Shown here: positions 6,964 through 15,007 of the stretch, piece by piece
Layout: every line of letters starts with the position of its first letter
Position numbering within the stretch: the stretch's first letter is position 1
Assembly (NCBI GenBank): GCA_003150395.1
Contig: QAMI01000046.1
Span: 1 to 37,649 of the forward strand
DNA from: Candidatus Gastranaerophilales bacterium
GTDB lineage: Bacteria > Cyanobacteriota > Vampirovibrionia > Gastranaerophilales > Gastranaerophilaceae
Direction of reading: 5' to 3'
Length of the DNA: 37,649 nucleotides
Position numbers and translations under genes: made by a program
The notes under the pieces: generated by a model
Told to the model about the DNA's origin: nothing
The model's database searches: none
The model's input: only the letters and a program-made list of their open reading frames with translations

Positions 6964-6983
6964 TGTTACATTCACGAAACAAA
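6964..6983. promoter_or_regulatory. TTGTTA-N8-type operator upstream of the pilin-like gene
   Basis: TTGTTACATTCACGAAACAA matches the site at 6023-6042 except for two bases in the right half. It lies about 75 bp upstream of the ATG at 6890 on the minus strand. A TATATT -10-like box at 6938-6943 would put it about 30 bp upstream of the promoter core. Confidence 0.4.
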
Positions 6984-7046
6984 TCAGAATTTCACATATG
7001 AAAATTTAACATTGCCCGCAAGCTTTCATCATGTTAAAATTTATCT

Positions 7047-7583
7047 ATGGCAAAATCCATAATCAAAATTGAACCAATGCAAAAATCCCACCTTGATGAC
7101 ATTATAAAAGTGGAAGAAAATGCATACGGCGAACATCACTGGTCTAAAGAATCTTTTTTTAACGAATTAAACAACGACCTGGCAAAATATTTCTGTGCCT
7201 TCGACGAAAATGGAACGCTCACAGGTTATTGCGGCTGCTGGCAGATTTTGGAGGAAGCGCATATTACAAATATTGCAGTCTCGCCGGATTTCAGACGCCG
7301 CCGCATTGGAGAAGCCCTCCTCACAGCAATTATTAAATCCTGTTACAAAGAAAAAATAAAATATCTCACTTTAGAAGTGCGCGTTTCTAATGAACCTGCC
7401 ATTAAACTTTACGAAAAATACGGTTTTAAATCGCTCGGAATCCGCAAAGGCTACTATCAGGACAATAATGAAGATGCCTTAATAATGTGGACAGAAAACA
7501 TTTTTTACGATAAATTTAAGAATATATACGAACAAAATCTTACAAATTTGCAAAAAGAAGCAGGGATTTCATACAAATTATGA
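7047..7583 (+). CDS. rimI: Ribosomal protein S18-alanine N-acetyltransferase RimI (GNAT family)
   Basis: This 178-residue GNAT enzyme has the acetyl-CoA loop R-R-R-R-I-G-E-A-L-L (motif A) and the RimI-like block L-E-V-R-V-S-N-E-P-A-I-K-L-Y-E-K-Y-G-F, followed by G-I-R-K-G-Y-Y. Family members acetylate the N-terminal Ala of ribosomal protein S18. It carries about 30 C-terminal residues beyond the usual ~150. TAAAAT at 7035-7040 ends 6 nt before the ATG, with TTGCCC 17 bp further upstream as -35, and there is no Shine-Dalgarno site: a leaderless mRNA. It overlaps bioY by 4 nt (ATGA), implying coupled translation. Confidence 0.85.
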   Translation: MAKSIIKIEPMQKSHLDDIIKVEENAYGEHHWSKESFFNELNNDLAKYFCAFDENGTLTGYCGCWQILEEAHITNIAVSPDFRRRRIGEALLTAIIKSCYKEKIKYLTLEVRVSNEPAIKLYEKYGFKSLGIRKGYYQDNNEDALIMWTENIFYDKFKNIYEQNLTNLQKEAGISYKL

Positions 7584-8242
7584 CAGAAGAAGCCGTAAAA
7601 CCTCGTGTTAAAACAATCCGTTCTGACAAATCCGGATTAAAATTCAGCATCAGTAGTGTTTTGCTGATAATTTTTTGTTCATTTCTTCTGGTAATTTCAA
7701 CCTTCATACAATTAAACATTATGCATTTTTCAGTCCCTGCTGCGCTGTTTTCGGGTGGTGAATTAAAAATTCAGGATTATGTGCACAGTTTTAATTTAAT
7801 CCCTCAGGTTCCGGCTGTAATGTTCATTGCAGCACTTTTGGGAAGAAAATTCGGATTGGCAAGTGTTTTATTATACATTTTAACCGGACTTTTTATCTTG
7901 CCTGTTTTTGCACTTGGGGGCGGGTGGAAATATATTGGAGAATACGGCTTTGGCTACATTCTGGCATATATTCCGGCAGTTTATTTGACCGGAACAATTC
8001 TCAAACAGGGTTTTACATACAAAAATGCTCTGAAAGCTGTTTTTGCAGGTATTTTTACAATCCATATAATCGGAATTTTATATATGCTTGTGATTGCCGG
8101 CATCAGACACGAAGGCTGGCAGTTTACAACAGGGTGGATTATTGCGCAAAGCGGTGTGAAAATTATTTACGATTTTATTTTTAGTTTTTTAGCGGTTTTG
8201 GTTGCGAAATACGCTAGGCTGATTTTGTGGCTTTATATGTAA
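7580..8242 (+). CDS. bioY: Biotin transporter BioY (S component)
   Basis: This 220-residue membrane protein has a charged N-terminus of about 25 residues and about six hydrophobic segments. The family's central motif is recognisable around residues 100-125: L-P-V-F-A-L-G-G-G-W-K-Y followed by G-Y-I-L-A-Y. BioY binds biotin in the membrane and works alone or with an ECF energising module, which is not in the window. It starts inside the rimI stop codon, so the two genes form one transcript. It is convergent with ispE, stopping one base before that gene's stop. Confidence 0.85.
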   Translation: MTEEAVKPRVKTIRSDKSGLKFSISSVLLIIFCSFLLVISTFIQLNIMHFSVPAALFSGGELKIQDYVHSFNLIPQVPAVMFIAALLGRKFGLASVLLYILTGLFILPVFALGGGWKYIGEYGFGYILAYIPAVYLTGTILKQGFTYKNALKAVFAGIFTIHIIGILYMLVIAGIRHEGWQFTTGWIIAQSGVKIIYDFIFSFLAVLVAKYARLILWLYM

Positions 8243-9037
8243 TCAGCGGCTTTGAATTGAAACACCTGAAGGTACAGCCCTCAAACCGTTTTGGACCCAA
8301 AATCCTTCTTGCTCTGCAAAATTTTTACCAATCATAAAATAAGTTGACCCCGAACCTGACATCATTGAATTTGGATATTGTTTTTTGATTTGTTGAAGTT
8401 CTTCATAATCGTCAATTACTGCCCATTCAAGGTCGTTCTTGAAATCATCGCGTCTTGATTGGCCATTGGCGTTTTTTTGTGAAAATTTTGTATAAGCTTC
8501 TTTTGCGCTTATGCCAATGTTCAACGGTTTTATGAGCGACACCTCGAATTCTTCAAATGGCAATGGTTCAAGGATTTCGCCGCGGCCTTTTGTCATTTGC
8601 CTTCCGCCTTCCAGACAAAAGTTTAAGTCTGAACCGAGTTTCGCGCAGAGTTTGTGAAGTTCAGCATTTGAAAGCGGATTGTTGAAGGTTTCGTTCAAGC
8701 CTTTTAAAATTCCTGCGGCATTTGTGCTTCCGCCCGCAAGTCCTGCTGAAACAGGGATATTTTTTTCAATAAAAACCTCGATTTTGTGCGGCGGCAGGTT
8801 GGTGCTCTCAACAAAAAGCAGAATTGCATTATGAACAAGGTTTTTTTCATTATATGGAATTTCGCGGCTTGTACCGGAAAGGTTTATTTCAAACTTTTCG
8901 GACGGTGATGTTTCAAGCGTTAGAAAATCATACAAACTTATAGTTTGCATAATACTTTCGATATTATGAAAACCATCCTCGCGTTTTCCTGTAATTTTCA
9001 AATCAAGATTAATCTTTGCAGGGCATTGGATTTTCAT
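8243..9037 (-). CDS. ispE: 4-diphosphocytidyl-2-C-methyl-D-erythritol kinase IspE
   Basis: This 264-residue GHMP kinase phosphorylates CDP-methylerythritol in the non-mevalonate isoprenoid pathway. The start is fixed by the family-typical P-A-K-I-N-L-D-L-K at residues 6-14 and D-G-F-H-N-I-E-S at 21-28. The ATP loop P-V-S-A-G-L-A-G-G-S-T-N-A-A-G is at 95-109, and the C-terminal G-S-G-S-T-Y-F motif is present. The length is slightly short (usual ~280). It overlaps the upstream rsmA by 29 nt, a common pairing in bacteria, so translation is probably coupled. Confidence 0.95.
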   Translation of the reverse strand: MKIQCPAKINLDLKITGKREDGFHNIESIMQTISLYDFLTLETSPSEKFEINLSGTSREIPYNEKNLVHNAILLFVESTNLPPHKIEVFIEKNIPVSAGLAGGSTNAAGILKGLNETFNNPLSNAELHKLCAKLGSDLNFCLEGGRQMTKGRGEILEPLPFEEFEVSLIKPLNIGISAKEAYTKFSQKNANGQSRRDDFKNDLEWAVIDDYEELQQIKKQYPNSMMSGSGSTYFMIGKNFAEQEGFWVQNGLRAVPSGVSIQSR

Positions 9038-9869
9038 TTTTTAACAATTCCTCAGATAATTCTCCAAAAGTCTTAATAGAAAGTTTTTCGCCGCGTGTAT
9101 TTTCGTCAATTCCAAGTGCGGCAAGCGATTTTGAAATGTTTTCGCGGGAAAATCCGCCTTGAAGAAGACAATTTTTAATATTTTTGCGGCGCTGTGAAAA
9201 CGCAGCCTTAACGGTTTTTCTAAAATGTCTGTAATCGCTCAATTCAAGCCGCGGTTTTTCTAAAACGTCAAGTTTTATTAGTGCTGAATTAACTTTTGGT
9301 GCAGGATAAAAAGATTTTCTGCCAACAAGTCTGAAAATCTCAACATCAGCCCAGAATTGCGAAAGAATTGTCAAAAGCCCATACTGTTTTGAGGGCGAAT
9401 TTTCATCAGCAGCCATTCTGCGGGCAACTTCCTCCTGAACCATAAGAATTATGTCTTTAATCAGTTTTCGGTTTTTGTTGTTTAAGTCGTCAACCTCGCC
9501 GAGAAGATGTGCGATAATCGGGCTTGTTATATAATACGGAATGTTTGCGACAATTTTAACTTTCTCACTCACAAGTTCAGAAAAATCGGTTTTCAAAATA
9601 TCCTGATGGATTATCTCAAGATTTTCCGCGTTGAGTTTTTTAAGTTCCTTAATCGCTTCCCCATCAAGTTCGATTGCGATAACCTTCTTGGCATGTTTAA
9701 CAAGCTGTTCTGTTACAAAGCCGACGCCGGGACCAATTTCGATTACAATGTCATCTTTTGTAATTCCGGCTTCTTCAATAATTGCGTCGATTACGTCTCC
9801 ATTAATCAGAAAGTTCTGGCCAAGTCGTTTTTTGGTTTTAAAATATTTTGCGCGTTCAAAGTAATTCAT
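9009..9869 (-). CDS. rsmA: 16S rRNA dimethyladenosine transferase RsmA (KsgA)
   Basis: This 286-residue enzyme dimethylates two adjacent adenosines in the 3'-terminal hairpin of 16S rRNA during small-subunit maturation. Visible motifs are L-G-Q-N-F-L (16-21), the SAM-binding E-I-G-P-G-V-G (44-50), E-L-D in motif II and the catalytic N-I-P-Y-Y at 109-113. F-Y-P-A-P-K-V-N-S-A near residue 190 is the family's rRNA-binding segment. TATAAT (9877-9882, minus strand) ends 7 nt before the ATG, so transcription likely begins at the start codon. Its 3' end overlaps ispE. Confidence 0.96.
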   Translation of the reverse strand: MNYFERAKYFKTKKRLGQNFLINGDVIDAIIEEAGITKDDIVIEIGPGVGFVTEQLVKHAKKVIAIELDGEAIKELKKLNAENLEIIHQDILKTDFSELVSEKVKIVANIPYYITSPIIAHLLGEVDDLNNKNRKLIKDIILMVQEEVARRMAADENSPSKQYGLLTILSQFWADVEIFRLVGRKSFYPAPKVNSALIKLDVLEKPRLELSDYRHFRKTVKAAFSQRRKNIKNCLLQGGFSRENISKSLAALGIDENTRGEKLSIKTFGELSEELLKNENPMPCKD

Positions 9870-9963
9870 CTTACCTATTATAATAGCACAGACAGGCTAA
9901 TGTTTTTCATATTTGATTTGATATTTTAATAATGGTTATAGTATAGTTAATTTGGAGGGAAAT

Positions 9964-11289
9964 GTGAGCAATTTACAGACCAGGGAAAAGTTAAGACAAG
10001 AAGATATTTTGAAACTTTTTAAGAGCGGCTGCAAAACCGACGGGGATTTTCATGTGGGCATAGAATACGAGCGTCTGCCAATTTCTGTTGTGACAGCAAA
10101 AGCAGTTCCTTACGAAGGAGATTTCGGGGTTTGTAACTTTTTGCGTGCATTTGCTAAATCTGAAAACTGGGATTATATAACAGATGATTATAATATTATC
10201 GGCTTAAAACAAGGTCATGATACAATTACGCTTGAACCGGGTAGCCAGATAGAATTAAGCATTAAACCCGAAAGAACAATTGATGCGCTGAAAAACAAAA
10301 TTGACCTTTTGAATAAGCAAATGGCGCCGATTTTGGACAAGTTTAATATAAAACTTTTGGAATACGGAGTTTCGCCTGTATCGACCCACAAAAACATTAA
10401 TCTTATACCCAAACGCCGTTACAAAATTATGGCGCATTATCTCTGGGGAATTCTTTCTGACGTTATGATGCGTGAAACCGCCGGAATTCAAGGAACTTTT
10501 GATTTTAAAGACGAAGCGGATGCTGTTCGAAAATTCAATACTGCAAACAAATTAACACCCTTTATGACAGCAATGTTTGCGAATTCTCCCATCCGAGGGG
10601 GTGTGGAAACAGGTTACAAAACGTTCCGTGCTTTAAGCTGGCTCAACACGGATAATGACCGCTGCGGTTTTTGCGGAAAAATGGAAGAGGATTTTTCGTT
10701 TGAAAAATATATTGACAGTGTTTTAAAAAGTCCGGTAATTTTCATCAACCGCGGGGGAATTCCTGTTGAAGTTAAAGGCAAAGTTAACTTTGAAGATTTT
10801 ATGCTAAACGGATGGGGTGATTTTGAAGCCGATATTGATGACTTTAAGCTTCACGCAAACCTTTATTTCCCCGAGGTCAGAATGCGCAACTTCATTGAAA
10901 TCAGAAACCACGACTGCGTAAGTAAAAATATGATTTACTCAATGCTTGCGATTTACAAAGGAATTCTTTATAGCGAAAATGCTATGAAAGAAGTTGATGA
11001 ATTATTTAAAGAGTTTTCGTATCGCGACTTTGCCGAACTCCGCTATAATGTTCCCAAAAATGCATTATCCGCGAAAATTCGTGGAATTGAGATTTCTGAA
11101 ATTGCCAAAGAAATTCTTTACATTGCAGAAAAGTCATTAATTGAACAAAATACAGGTGAAGAAAAATTTCTTGAACCCATTAAAGAATTAACTCTTGAGG
11201 GTTTATGCCCGGCGGATATTATTTTGCGAAACTGGAACGGAATGTGGAACAGAGATATCACCAAATTGGTTAAATACTTGTCAAAATAG
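9964..11289 (+). CDS. gshA: Glutamate-cysteine ligase, GCS2/plant-cyanobacterial type
   Basis: I chose the GTG at 9964, with GGAGGG ending 5 nt upstream; the in-frame TTG at 9952 overlaps that ribosome site. The product has 441 residues. The ligase joins Glu and Cys to gamma-glutamylcysteine, the first step to glutathione. G-I-E-Y-E-R (near 32-37), the metal/substrate motif L-E-P-G-S-Q-I-E-L-S (near 93-102) and F-P-E-V-R-M-R-N-F-I-E-I-R match the GCS2 family with plant-like features. No gshB is present in the window. It diverges from rsmA across a 94-bp gap and ends 2 bp before the convergent gene at 11292. Confidence 0.85.
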   Translation: MSNLQTREKLRQEDILKLFKSGCKTDGDFHVGIEYERLPISVVTAKAVPYEGDFGVCNFLRAFAKSENWDYITDDYNIIGLKQGHDTITLEPGSQIELSIKPERTIDALKNKIDLLNKQMAPILDKFNIKLLEYGVSPVSTHKNINLIPKRRYKIMAHYLWGILSDVMMRETAGIQGTFDFKDEADAVRKFNTANKLTPFMTAMFANSPIRGGVETGYKTFRALSWLNTDNDRCGFCGKMEEDFSFEKYIDSVLKSPVIFINRGGIPVEVKGKVNFEDFMLNGWGDFEADIDDFKLHANLYFPEVRMRNFIEIRNHDCVSKNMIYSMLAIYKGILYSENAMKEVDELFKEFSYRDFAELRYNVPKNALSAKIRGIEISEIAKEILYIAEKSLIEQNTGEEKFLEPIKELTLEGLCPADIILRNWNGMWNRDITKLVKYLSK

Positions 11290-11291
11290 TT

Positions 11292-11624
11292 TTATTTTGT
11301 TTTCAGCAAACCGGCAAATTTTTCAAAAGCGTTCTTAACCATCTGGGGCGCTTTTTTAATTTTCGAAATGCCCCACAAAGCTCCTCCGATAGCAAGGCCG
11401 CCAAAAAGCACCTTTTTCCAGGCCGGCGTCTTCACGATTGAGGTGTCAGACGATTGATAGCTGTCCTTTTGAATAGGCATTGCAAGCGACGGAATATTAT
11501 AAATCGGATATTGCGGACTTCCGATAAAACGGGCGGGCGCGCCGGTTACGTAAGCCGCGGCATCAAAATTCACAATACCTGCGTCTGCAAGCATATCAAC
11601 ACTTGTAACCCAGTCTGAATTCAT
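11292..11624 (-). CDS. Small protein of unknown function, one hydrophobic helix
   Basis: I prefer the second ATG (11624): AAGGA sits 6 nt upstream of it and overlaps the ATG at 11630. The 110-residue product has an Asp/Ala-rich N-terminus, a Pro-rich middle (P-Q-Y-P-I-Y-N-I-P-S-L-A-M-P), then a Gly-rich hydrophobic segment (V-L-F-G-G-L-A-I-G-G-A-L-W-G-I) and a basic amphipathic tail. It may be membrane-associated. The promoter region at 11646-11684 closely resembles the one upstream of the next gene (12366-12404). Confidence 0.7.
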   Translation of the reverse strand: MNSDWVTSVDMLADAGIVNFDAAAYVTGAPARFIGSPQYPIYNIPSLAMPIQKDSYQSSDTSIVKTPAWKKVLFGGLAIGGALWGISKIKKAPQMVKNAFEKFAGLLKTK

Positions 11625-11645
11625 AACCATTCCTTTAATTACTAC

Positions 11646-11684
11646 CTTATTTATCTAAAGTATTTTTTTATCTGAAAATTGCGC
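11646..11684 (-). promoter_or_regulatory. Shared promoter-like block, copy 1
   Basis: Read on the minus strand, this block runs from GCGCAATTT to AAAAATACTTTAGATAAA. About 31 of 39 bases match 12366-12404 by hand count. A -10-like GATAAA lies about 30 bp upstream of the start codon of the gene 11292-11624. Confidence 0.4.
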
Positions 11685-11733
11685 CGGGAATTCTTTTTGT
11701 TAATTTATATTAATCCGAAAAGCCAAATTAAAA

Positions 11734-11754
11734 GGCGCTTTTATAAAAAGCGCC
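11734..11754 (-). terminator. Rho-independent terminator of the gene 11860-12213
   Basis: GGCGCTTTT pairs with AAAAGCGCC across a 3-nt loop. On the minus strand the stem is followed by TTTTAATTT. Confidence 0.75.
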
Positions 11755-11859
11755 TGAAAATGTGTGAGTAAATGTATAATTTATAAGTTTACATTAAAGA
11801 ATTTGAGATAACATTTCTTCCGAGCAAAATACACCCTTGAAGATTATTTGTACATCTTT

Positions 11860-12213
11860 TTATACTAAAAATTCTTCTGTTGCTTCTAATGCTGCAAAAG
11901 TTGTTTTTGCACCATTACCAATTCTTGCTGCAACTTCAGGAGGTGTGTTTTGAATGTATTTCAAAGTTTTTGTATCAAGTGCTGCCTCAAATTGTTTTTG
12001 AAGATTTGTTGTTTTTGACAATTGAAGACCCATTGCGCCGTAAAAACTTTCAGGAGTTTTGCCCAAATCAGTTTTTTCACCTTGATATTTCGCACCGGTC
12101 AAATCAATTATTTCTTTTGTTTCAGGCTGTTTTGCCTGTTCTGCTTTTTTGTTATTGTTAAACAAAATATTATTGTTTAAATTTTTTCCGTAATCTCCGT
12201 TGATACCTGTCAT
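11860..12213 (-). CDS. Small protein of unknown function
   Basis: This 117-residue soluble protein has AAGGAG 7 nt before the ATG. The first 35 residues are Asn/Lys/Gln-rich and probably disordered; the rest looks helical (L-Q-K-Q-F-E-A-A-L-D, A-A-R-I-G-N-G-A-K-T-T-F-A-A-L-E-A). I do not recognise a family. It has an unusually long 5' region (about 150 nt to the shared promoter-like block at 12366-12404) and its own terminator, so it is a separate, regulated unit. It may belong with the other short, promoter-rich genes of unknown function in this window. Confidence 0.75.
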   Translation of the reverse strand: MTGINGDYGKNLNNNILFNNNKKAEQAKQPETKEIIDLTGAKYQGEKTDLGKTPESFYGAMGLQLSKTTNLQKQFEAALDTKTLKYIQNTPPEVAARIGNGAKTTFAALEATEEFLV

Positions 12214-12365
12214 CTCAATTCTCCTTTTCTTTTCTTTTTCTTAATTACTCACATACTCTTAATCGGTATATTTATTAATAATCTTTAATAAATTATCAAT
12301 TTCGTGTTACAATTGTTTACATATATCCAAATCTGTCATTCCTATTAAAATACTCTTAATCATCT

Positions 12366-12404
12366 CTTGTATATATAAAGTATTTTTGAATTTCCAAATT
12401 GCGC
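12366..12404 (-). promoter_or_regulatory. Shared promoter-like block, copy 2
   Basis: This has the same architecture as 11646-11684: GCGCAATTT, then AAAAATACTTTATATATA. TATATA can serve as the -10 box. Upstream at 12428-12446 is TTGTTA-N7-TTACAA, a variant of the inverted-repeat operator found elsewhere in the window. The rest of the gap 12214-12583 shows no coding potential. Confidence 0.4.
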
Positions 12405-12496
12405 TTTTGCTTATTTAAACGGAATTTTTGTTACATTTATTTACAATTTTCCCAAACCCGTCCCAGGACAGCATTTACAGCCAAAACTATTTTTAA

Positions 12497-12518
12497 ATAT
12501 TAGACTAATGGCTAATAT
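12497..12518. promoter_or_regulatory. Inverted repeat ATATTAG-N8-CTAATAT upstream of LuxR-type gene
   Basis: A perfect 7-bp dyad lies 66 bp upstream of the GTG start of the HTH regulator at 12584. LuxR-family HTH dimers bind such dyads, so autoregulation is plausible; this is inference. Confidence 0.35.
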
Positions 12519-12583
12519 GAATTTGATTATGTTTTGGTACGATAAAAATAACAGTAAATTTATTTTAACCAAGGAGATTAATA

Positions 12584-12802
12584 GTGAACGAAAGTTCAAT
12601 ATATTTAACAGGAAGAGAAAAAGACGTTTTAAAATTAATGATTGCCGGATATTCCAACCCACAAATTTCTGAAAAACTATCAATATCACTCTCTACTGTG
12701 AAAGCACACGTAAGTGCAATTATAGATAAATTCGGCGTAACAAACAGAACTGAGGTAACTCGTGAAGCGTTTAAACGCGGGTTCATCGATAATGATGAAT
12801 AA
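12584..12802 (+). CDS. Stand-alone LuxR/GerE-type HTH regulator
   Basis: The GTG start follows AAGGAG with a 7-nt spacer. The 72-residue protein consists of little more than the LuxR-type tetra-helical DNA-binding domain: L-T-G-R-E-K-D-V-L-K-L-M-I-A-G-Y-S-N, then I-S-L-S-T-V-K-A-H-V-S-A-I (recognition helix) and F-G-V-T-N-R-T-E. There is no receiver or ligand domain, so activity is set by its amount or by a partner. It is convergent with lepA. A dyad lies in its upstream region. Confidence 0.9.
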   Translation: MNESSIYLTGREKDVLKLMIAGYSNPQISEKLSISLSTVKAHVSAIIDKFGVTNRTEVTREAFKRGFIDNDE

Positions 12803-12829
12803 AACTTTTTAATTTTTGATTTTCTGCTA

Positions 12830-14632
12830 TTAATCTTCGTCAAGGCTCAAAACTGCCATGAAGGCTTCTTGTGGAACTTCAACACGACCAATTGACTTCA
12901 TACGCTTTTTGCCTTTTTTCTGTTTTTCCAAAAGCTTGCGTTTACGGGAAATGTCACCGCCATAGCATTTATCAAGTACATTTTTACGCATTGCTTTAAT
13001 ATTTGTTCTTGCAATCACACGTCCGCCGACTGCCGCCTGGACTGGAACTTCAAAAAGCTGGCGAGGAATAATTTCTTTTAATTTAGCAGTTAATTTCTGC
13101 CCGATATAAAAAGCGCTGTCTTCATGGCATATTACGGAAAGCGCATCCACAACTTCATTTGCAAGCAGAATATCCAGTTTCACAAGTTTCGAACGCTTGT
13201 AATCACTAAATTCATAATCCATGCTTGCATAACCCTTAGAACGGGATTTTAGCTGGTCATAGAAGTCTGTAATAACCTCTGAAAGCGGAATTTGATATTC
13301 CAAAGACGCACGTACTTTATCGATGTAGTGCATGTTTACAAAAATTCCGCGTTTTGACTGCGAAAGCTCCATCAAGGTGCCGACATAATCGTTAGGAGTT
13401 ATTATCTGAACTCTTACATAAGGTTCTTCAATATAATCTCTGTATTGAGCCGCCGGAAGATTTGCAGGGTTGTCAATTTCAACCATTTCACCATTGGTTT
13501 TGTAAACATGGTAGACAACCGAAGGAGCTGTTGTAACAAGTGAAAGGTTATATTCACGCTCTAACCTTTCCTGAGCTATTTCCATATGAAGCATTCCCAA
13601 AAACCCGCAGCGGAAACCAAAACCAAGGGCACTTGACGTCTCAGGTTCGAAAGTTATGCTGCTGTCATTTAGTTTAAGTTTTTCAAGAGCTTCTTTAAGA
13701 TTTTGATAATCTTCATTATCAACCGGATACATCCCCGAAAAAACCATTGGAAGGGCTTCTTTATAACCCGGAAGCGGTTCTTTAGCAGGATTTTCGATTG
13801 TCGTAATTGTATCCCCTACAAATCTTGTTAATTCCTTGATTGAACCTGCAAAATACCCTACATCACCGCAAACAAGTTCATTCACCTGAACTCTTGTCGG
13901 AGTAAGGTAACCGAGTTCAACAATTTCGTATTCTTTGCCTGATGCCATGAATTTGACTTTATCACCAAGCTTCATTTTCCCGTCAATTATTTTGAAAAAG
14001 CAAAGTGTCCCGAGATATTGGTCATATGCACTGTCAAAAACAAGCGCGCGAAGAGGCTTTTCAGATGTATCTACCGGCGGCGGCACTAAATCAACAACGG
14101 CTTCTAAAACATCTTCAATTCCGATACCAGCTTTTGCGCTTACCGGAATTGCCAAAGACGCATCAATTCCAAGAACTTCTTCAATTTCAGCCTTAACCCT
14201 TTCGACATCAGCGGATGGAAGGTCTATTTTATTAATTACAGGGATTATTTCCAAATTTTGTTCGATTGCCAGATAAACGTTAGCAAGGGTTTGAGCCTCA
14301 ACGCCCTGAGTTGCATCAACAATTAGCAACGCACCTTCACAAGCAGCAAGAGAACGCGAAACTTCATACGAAAAATCCACGTGACCTGGAGTATCAATAA
14401 GATTGAGAATAAAATCCTTGCCGTTTTTGGCCTTGTAATTCATTCTTGCAGCATTAAGCTTAATTGTAATACCACGTTCGCGCTCGATATCCATGCTATC
14501 AAGAATTTGGTCTTGCATATCACGCTGGGCAACTGTTCCGGTAAATTCGAGCAATCTGTCGGCAAGTGTAGATTTTCCATGGTCAATGTGGGCAATAATG
14601 CAAAAATTTCTAACGTTTTCTCTGTATTTCAT
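12830..14632 (-). CDS. lepA: Elongation factor 4 (LepA)
   Basis: I start at the ATG at 14632, giving the family-typical M-K-Y-R-E-N-V-R-N-F and 600 residues; an extension to 14671 would add 13 residues unlike the family. This translational GTPase acts on stalled or assembling ribosomes. G1 A-H-I-D-H-G-K-S-T, G2 E-R-E-R-G-I-T-I-K, G3 D-T-P-G-H and G4 N-K-I-D-L are visible, and the C-terminus has the basic K-K-G-K-K-R-M-K-S-I-G. TATAAT (14640-14645, minus strand) ends 7 nt before the ATG with TTGATG 16 bp upstream: a leaderless promoter. The -35 box abuts the end of a dispersed repeat. Confidence 0.97.
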   Translation of the reverse strand: MKYRENVRNFCIIAHIDHGKSTLADRLLEFTGTVAQRDMQDQILDSMDIERERGITIKLNAARMNYKAKNGKDFILNLIDTPGHVDFSYEVSRSLAACEGALLIVDATQGVEAQTLANVYLAIEQNLEIIPVINKIDLPSADVERVKAEIEEVLGIDASLAIPVSAKAGIGIEDVLEAVVDLVPPPVDTSEKPLRALVFDSAYDQYLGTLCFFKIIDGKMKLGDKVKFMASGKEYEIVELGYLTPTRVQVNELVCGDVGYFAGSIKELTRFVGDTITTIENPAKEPLPGYKEALPMVFSGMYPVDNEDYQNLKEALEKLKLNDSSITFEPETSSALGFGFRCGFLGMLHMEIAQERLEREYNLSLVTTAPSVVYHVYKTNGEMVEIDNPANLPAAQYRDYIEEPYVRVQIITPNDYVGTLMELSQSKRGIFVNMHYIDKVRASLEYQIPLSEVITDFYDQLKSRSKGYASMDYEFSDYKRSKLVKLDILLANEVVDALSVICHEDSAFYIGQKLTAKLKEIIPRQLFEVPVQAAVGGRVIARTNIKAMRKNVLDKCYGGDISRKRKLLEKQKKGKKRMKSIGRVEVPQEAFMAVLSLDED

Positions 14633-14666
14633 AATTTTTATTATATAAAAAACATACCAAACATCA

Positions 14667-14876
14667 AGCACACGAAGTGTGCTCTTACACTTTGGAACTG
14701 AATTAGATGAAGGCCGCTTTTGAAAGAATTAGCGCAGGCAGGTGAAGGATTAGGACAGAGGCGCTGGGAAAGGTCAAGGTCTTCTGTCGATTATCGTGGC
14801 ATGCCCTCGCCTGATACAGGCGAGGGCAGAATTTCTTAACAAGCGAATGCGAGTTTAGAAATTCGGGTGAGGTAGC
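14667..14876 (-). repeat. Dispersed multi-hairpin repeat, copy R1 (upstream of lepA)
   Basis: On the minus strand the order is CTCACCC, hairpin 1 (GAATTTCT...AGAAATTC), hairpin 2 (CCCTCGCCTG...CAGGCGAGGG), a conserved spacer including CGTCAGAA-like and TGTCCTAATCC sequence, and the terminal hairpin GCACACTTCGTGTGC. It matches R5 (33669-33873) closely, but both hairpin stems differ by paired changes. It ends at the lepA -35 box. Confidence 0.8.
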
Positions 14877-14945
14877 TTAGGTGAAATTTAGAAATTCATG
14901 AGCGGGGTGTAAATTTAGCATACTCTTATTAATTTCAAGTCTAAT

Positions 14946-14975
14946 AAAAAGCGCCCGCTGAGCGGGCGCTTTATC
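14946..14975 (-). terminator. Rho-independent terminator of the gene 15008-15919
   Basis: GCGCCCGC (14951-14958) pairs with GCGGGCGC (14962-14969), flanked by AAA/TTT. The minus-strand reading ends in five T and serves the upstream gene. The stretch between this and repeat R1 (14877-14945) shows nothing recognisable apart from a partial second copy of the GAATTTCTAAA stem. Confidence 0.85.
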
Positions 14976-15007
14976 AAATTCAGTAATTCCTCTTTTACAA
15001 ATGTATT

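Noticed and set aside
14633..14671. N-terminal extension of LepA
   Set aside because: The added residues (M-L-D-V-W-Y-V-F-Y) are unlike LepA and would start upstream of the -10 box.
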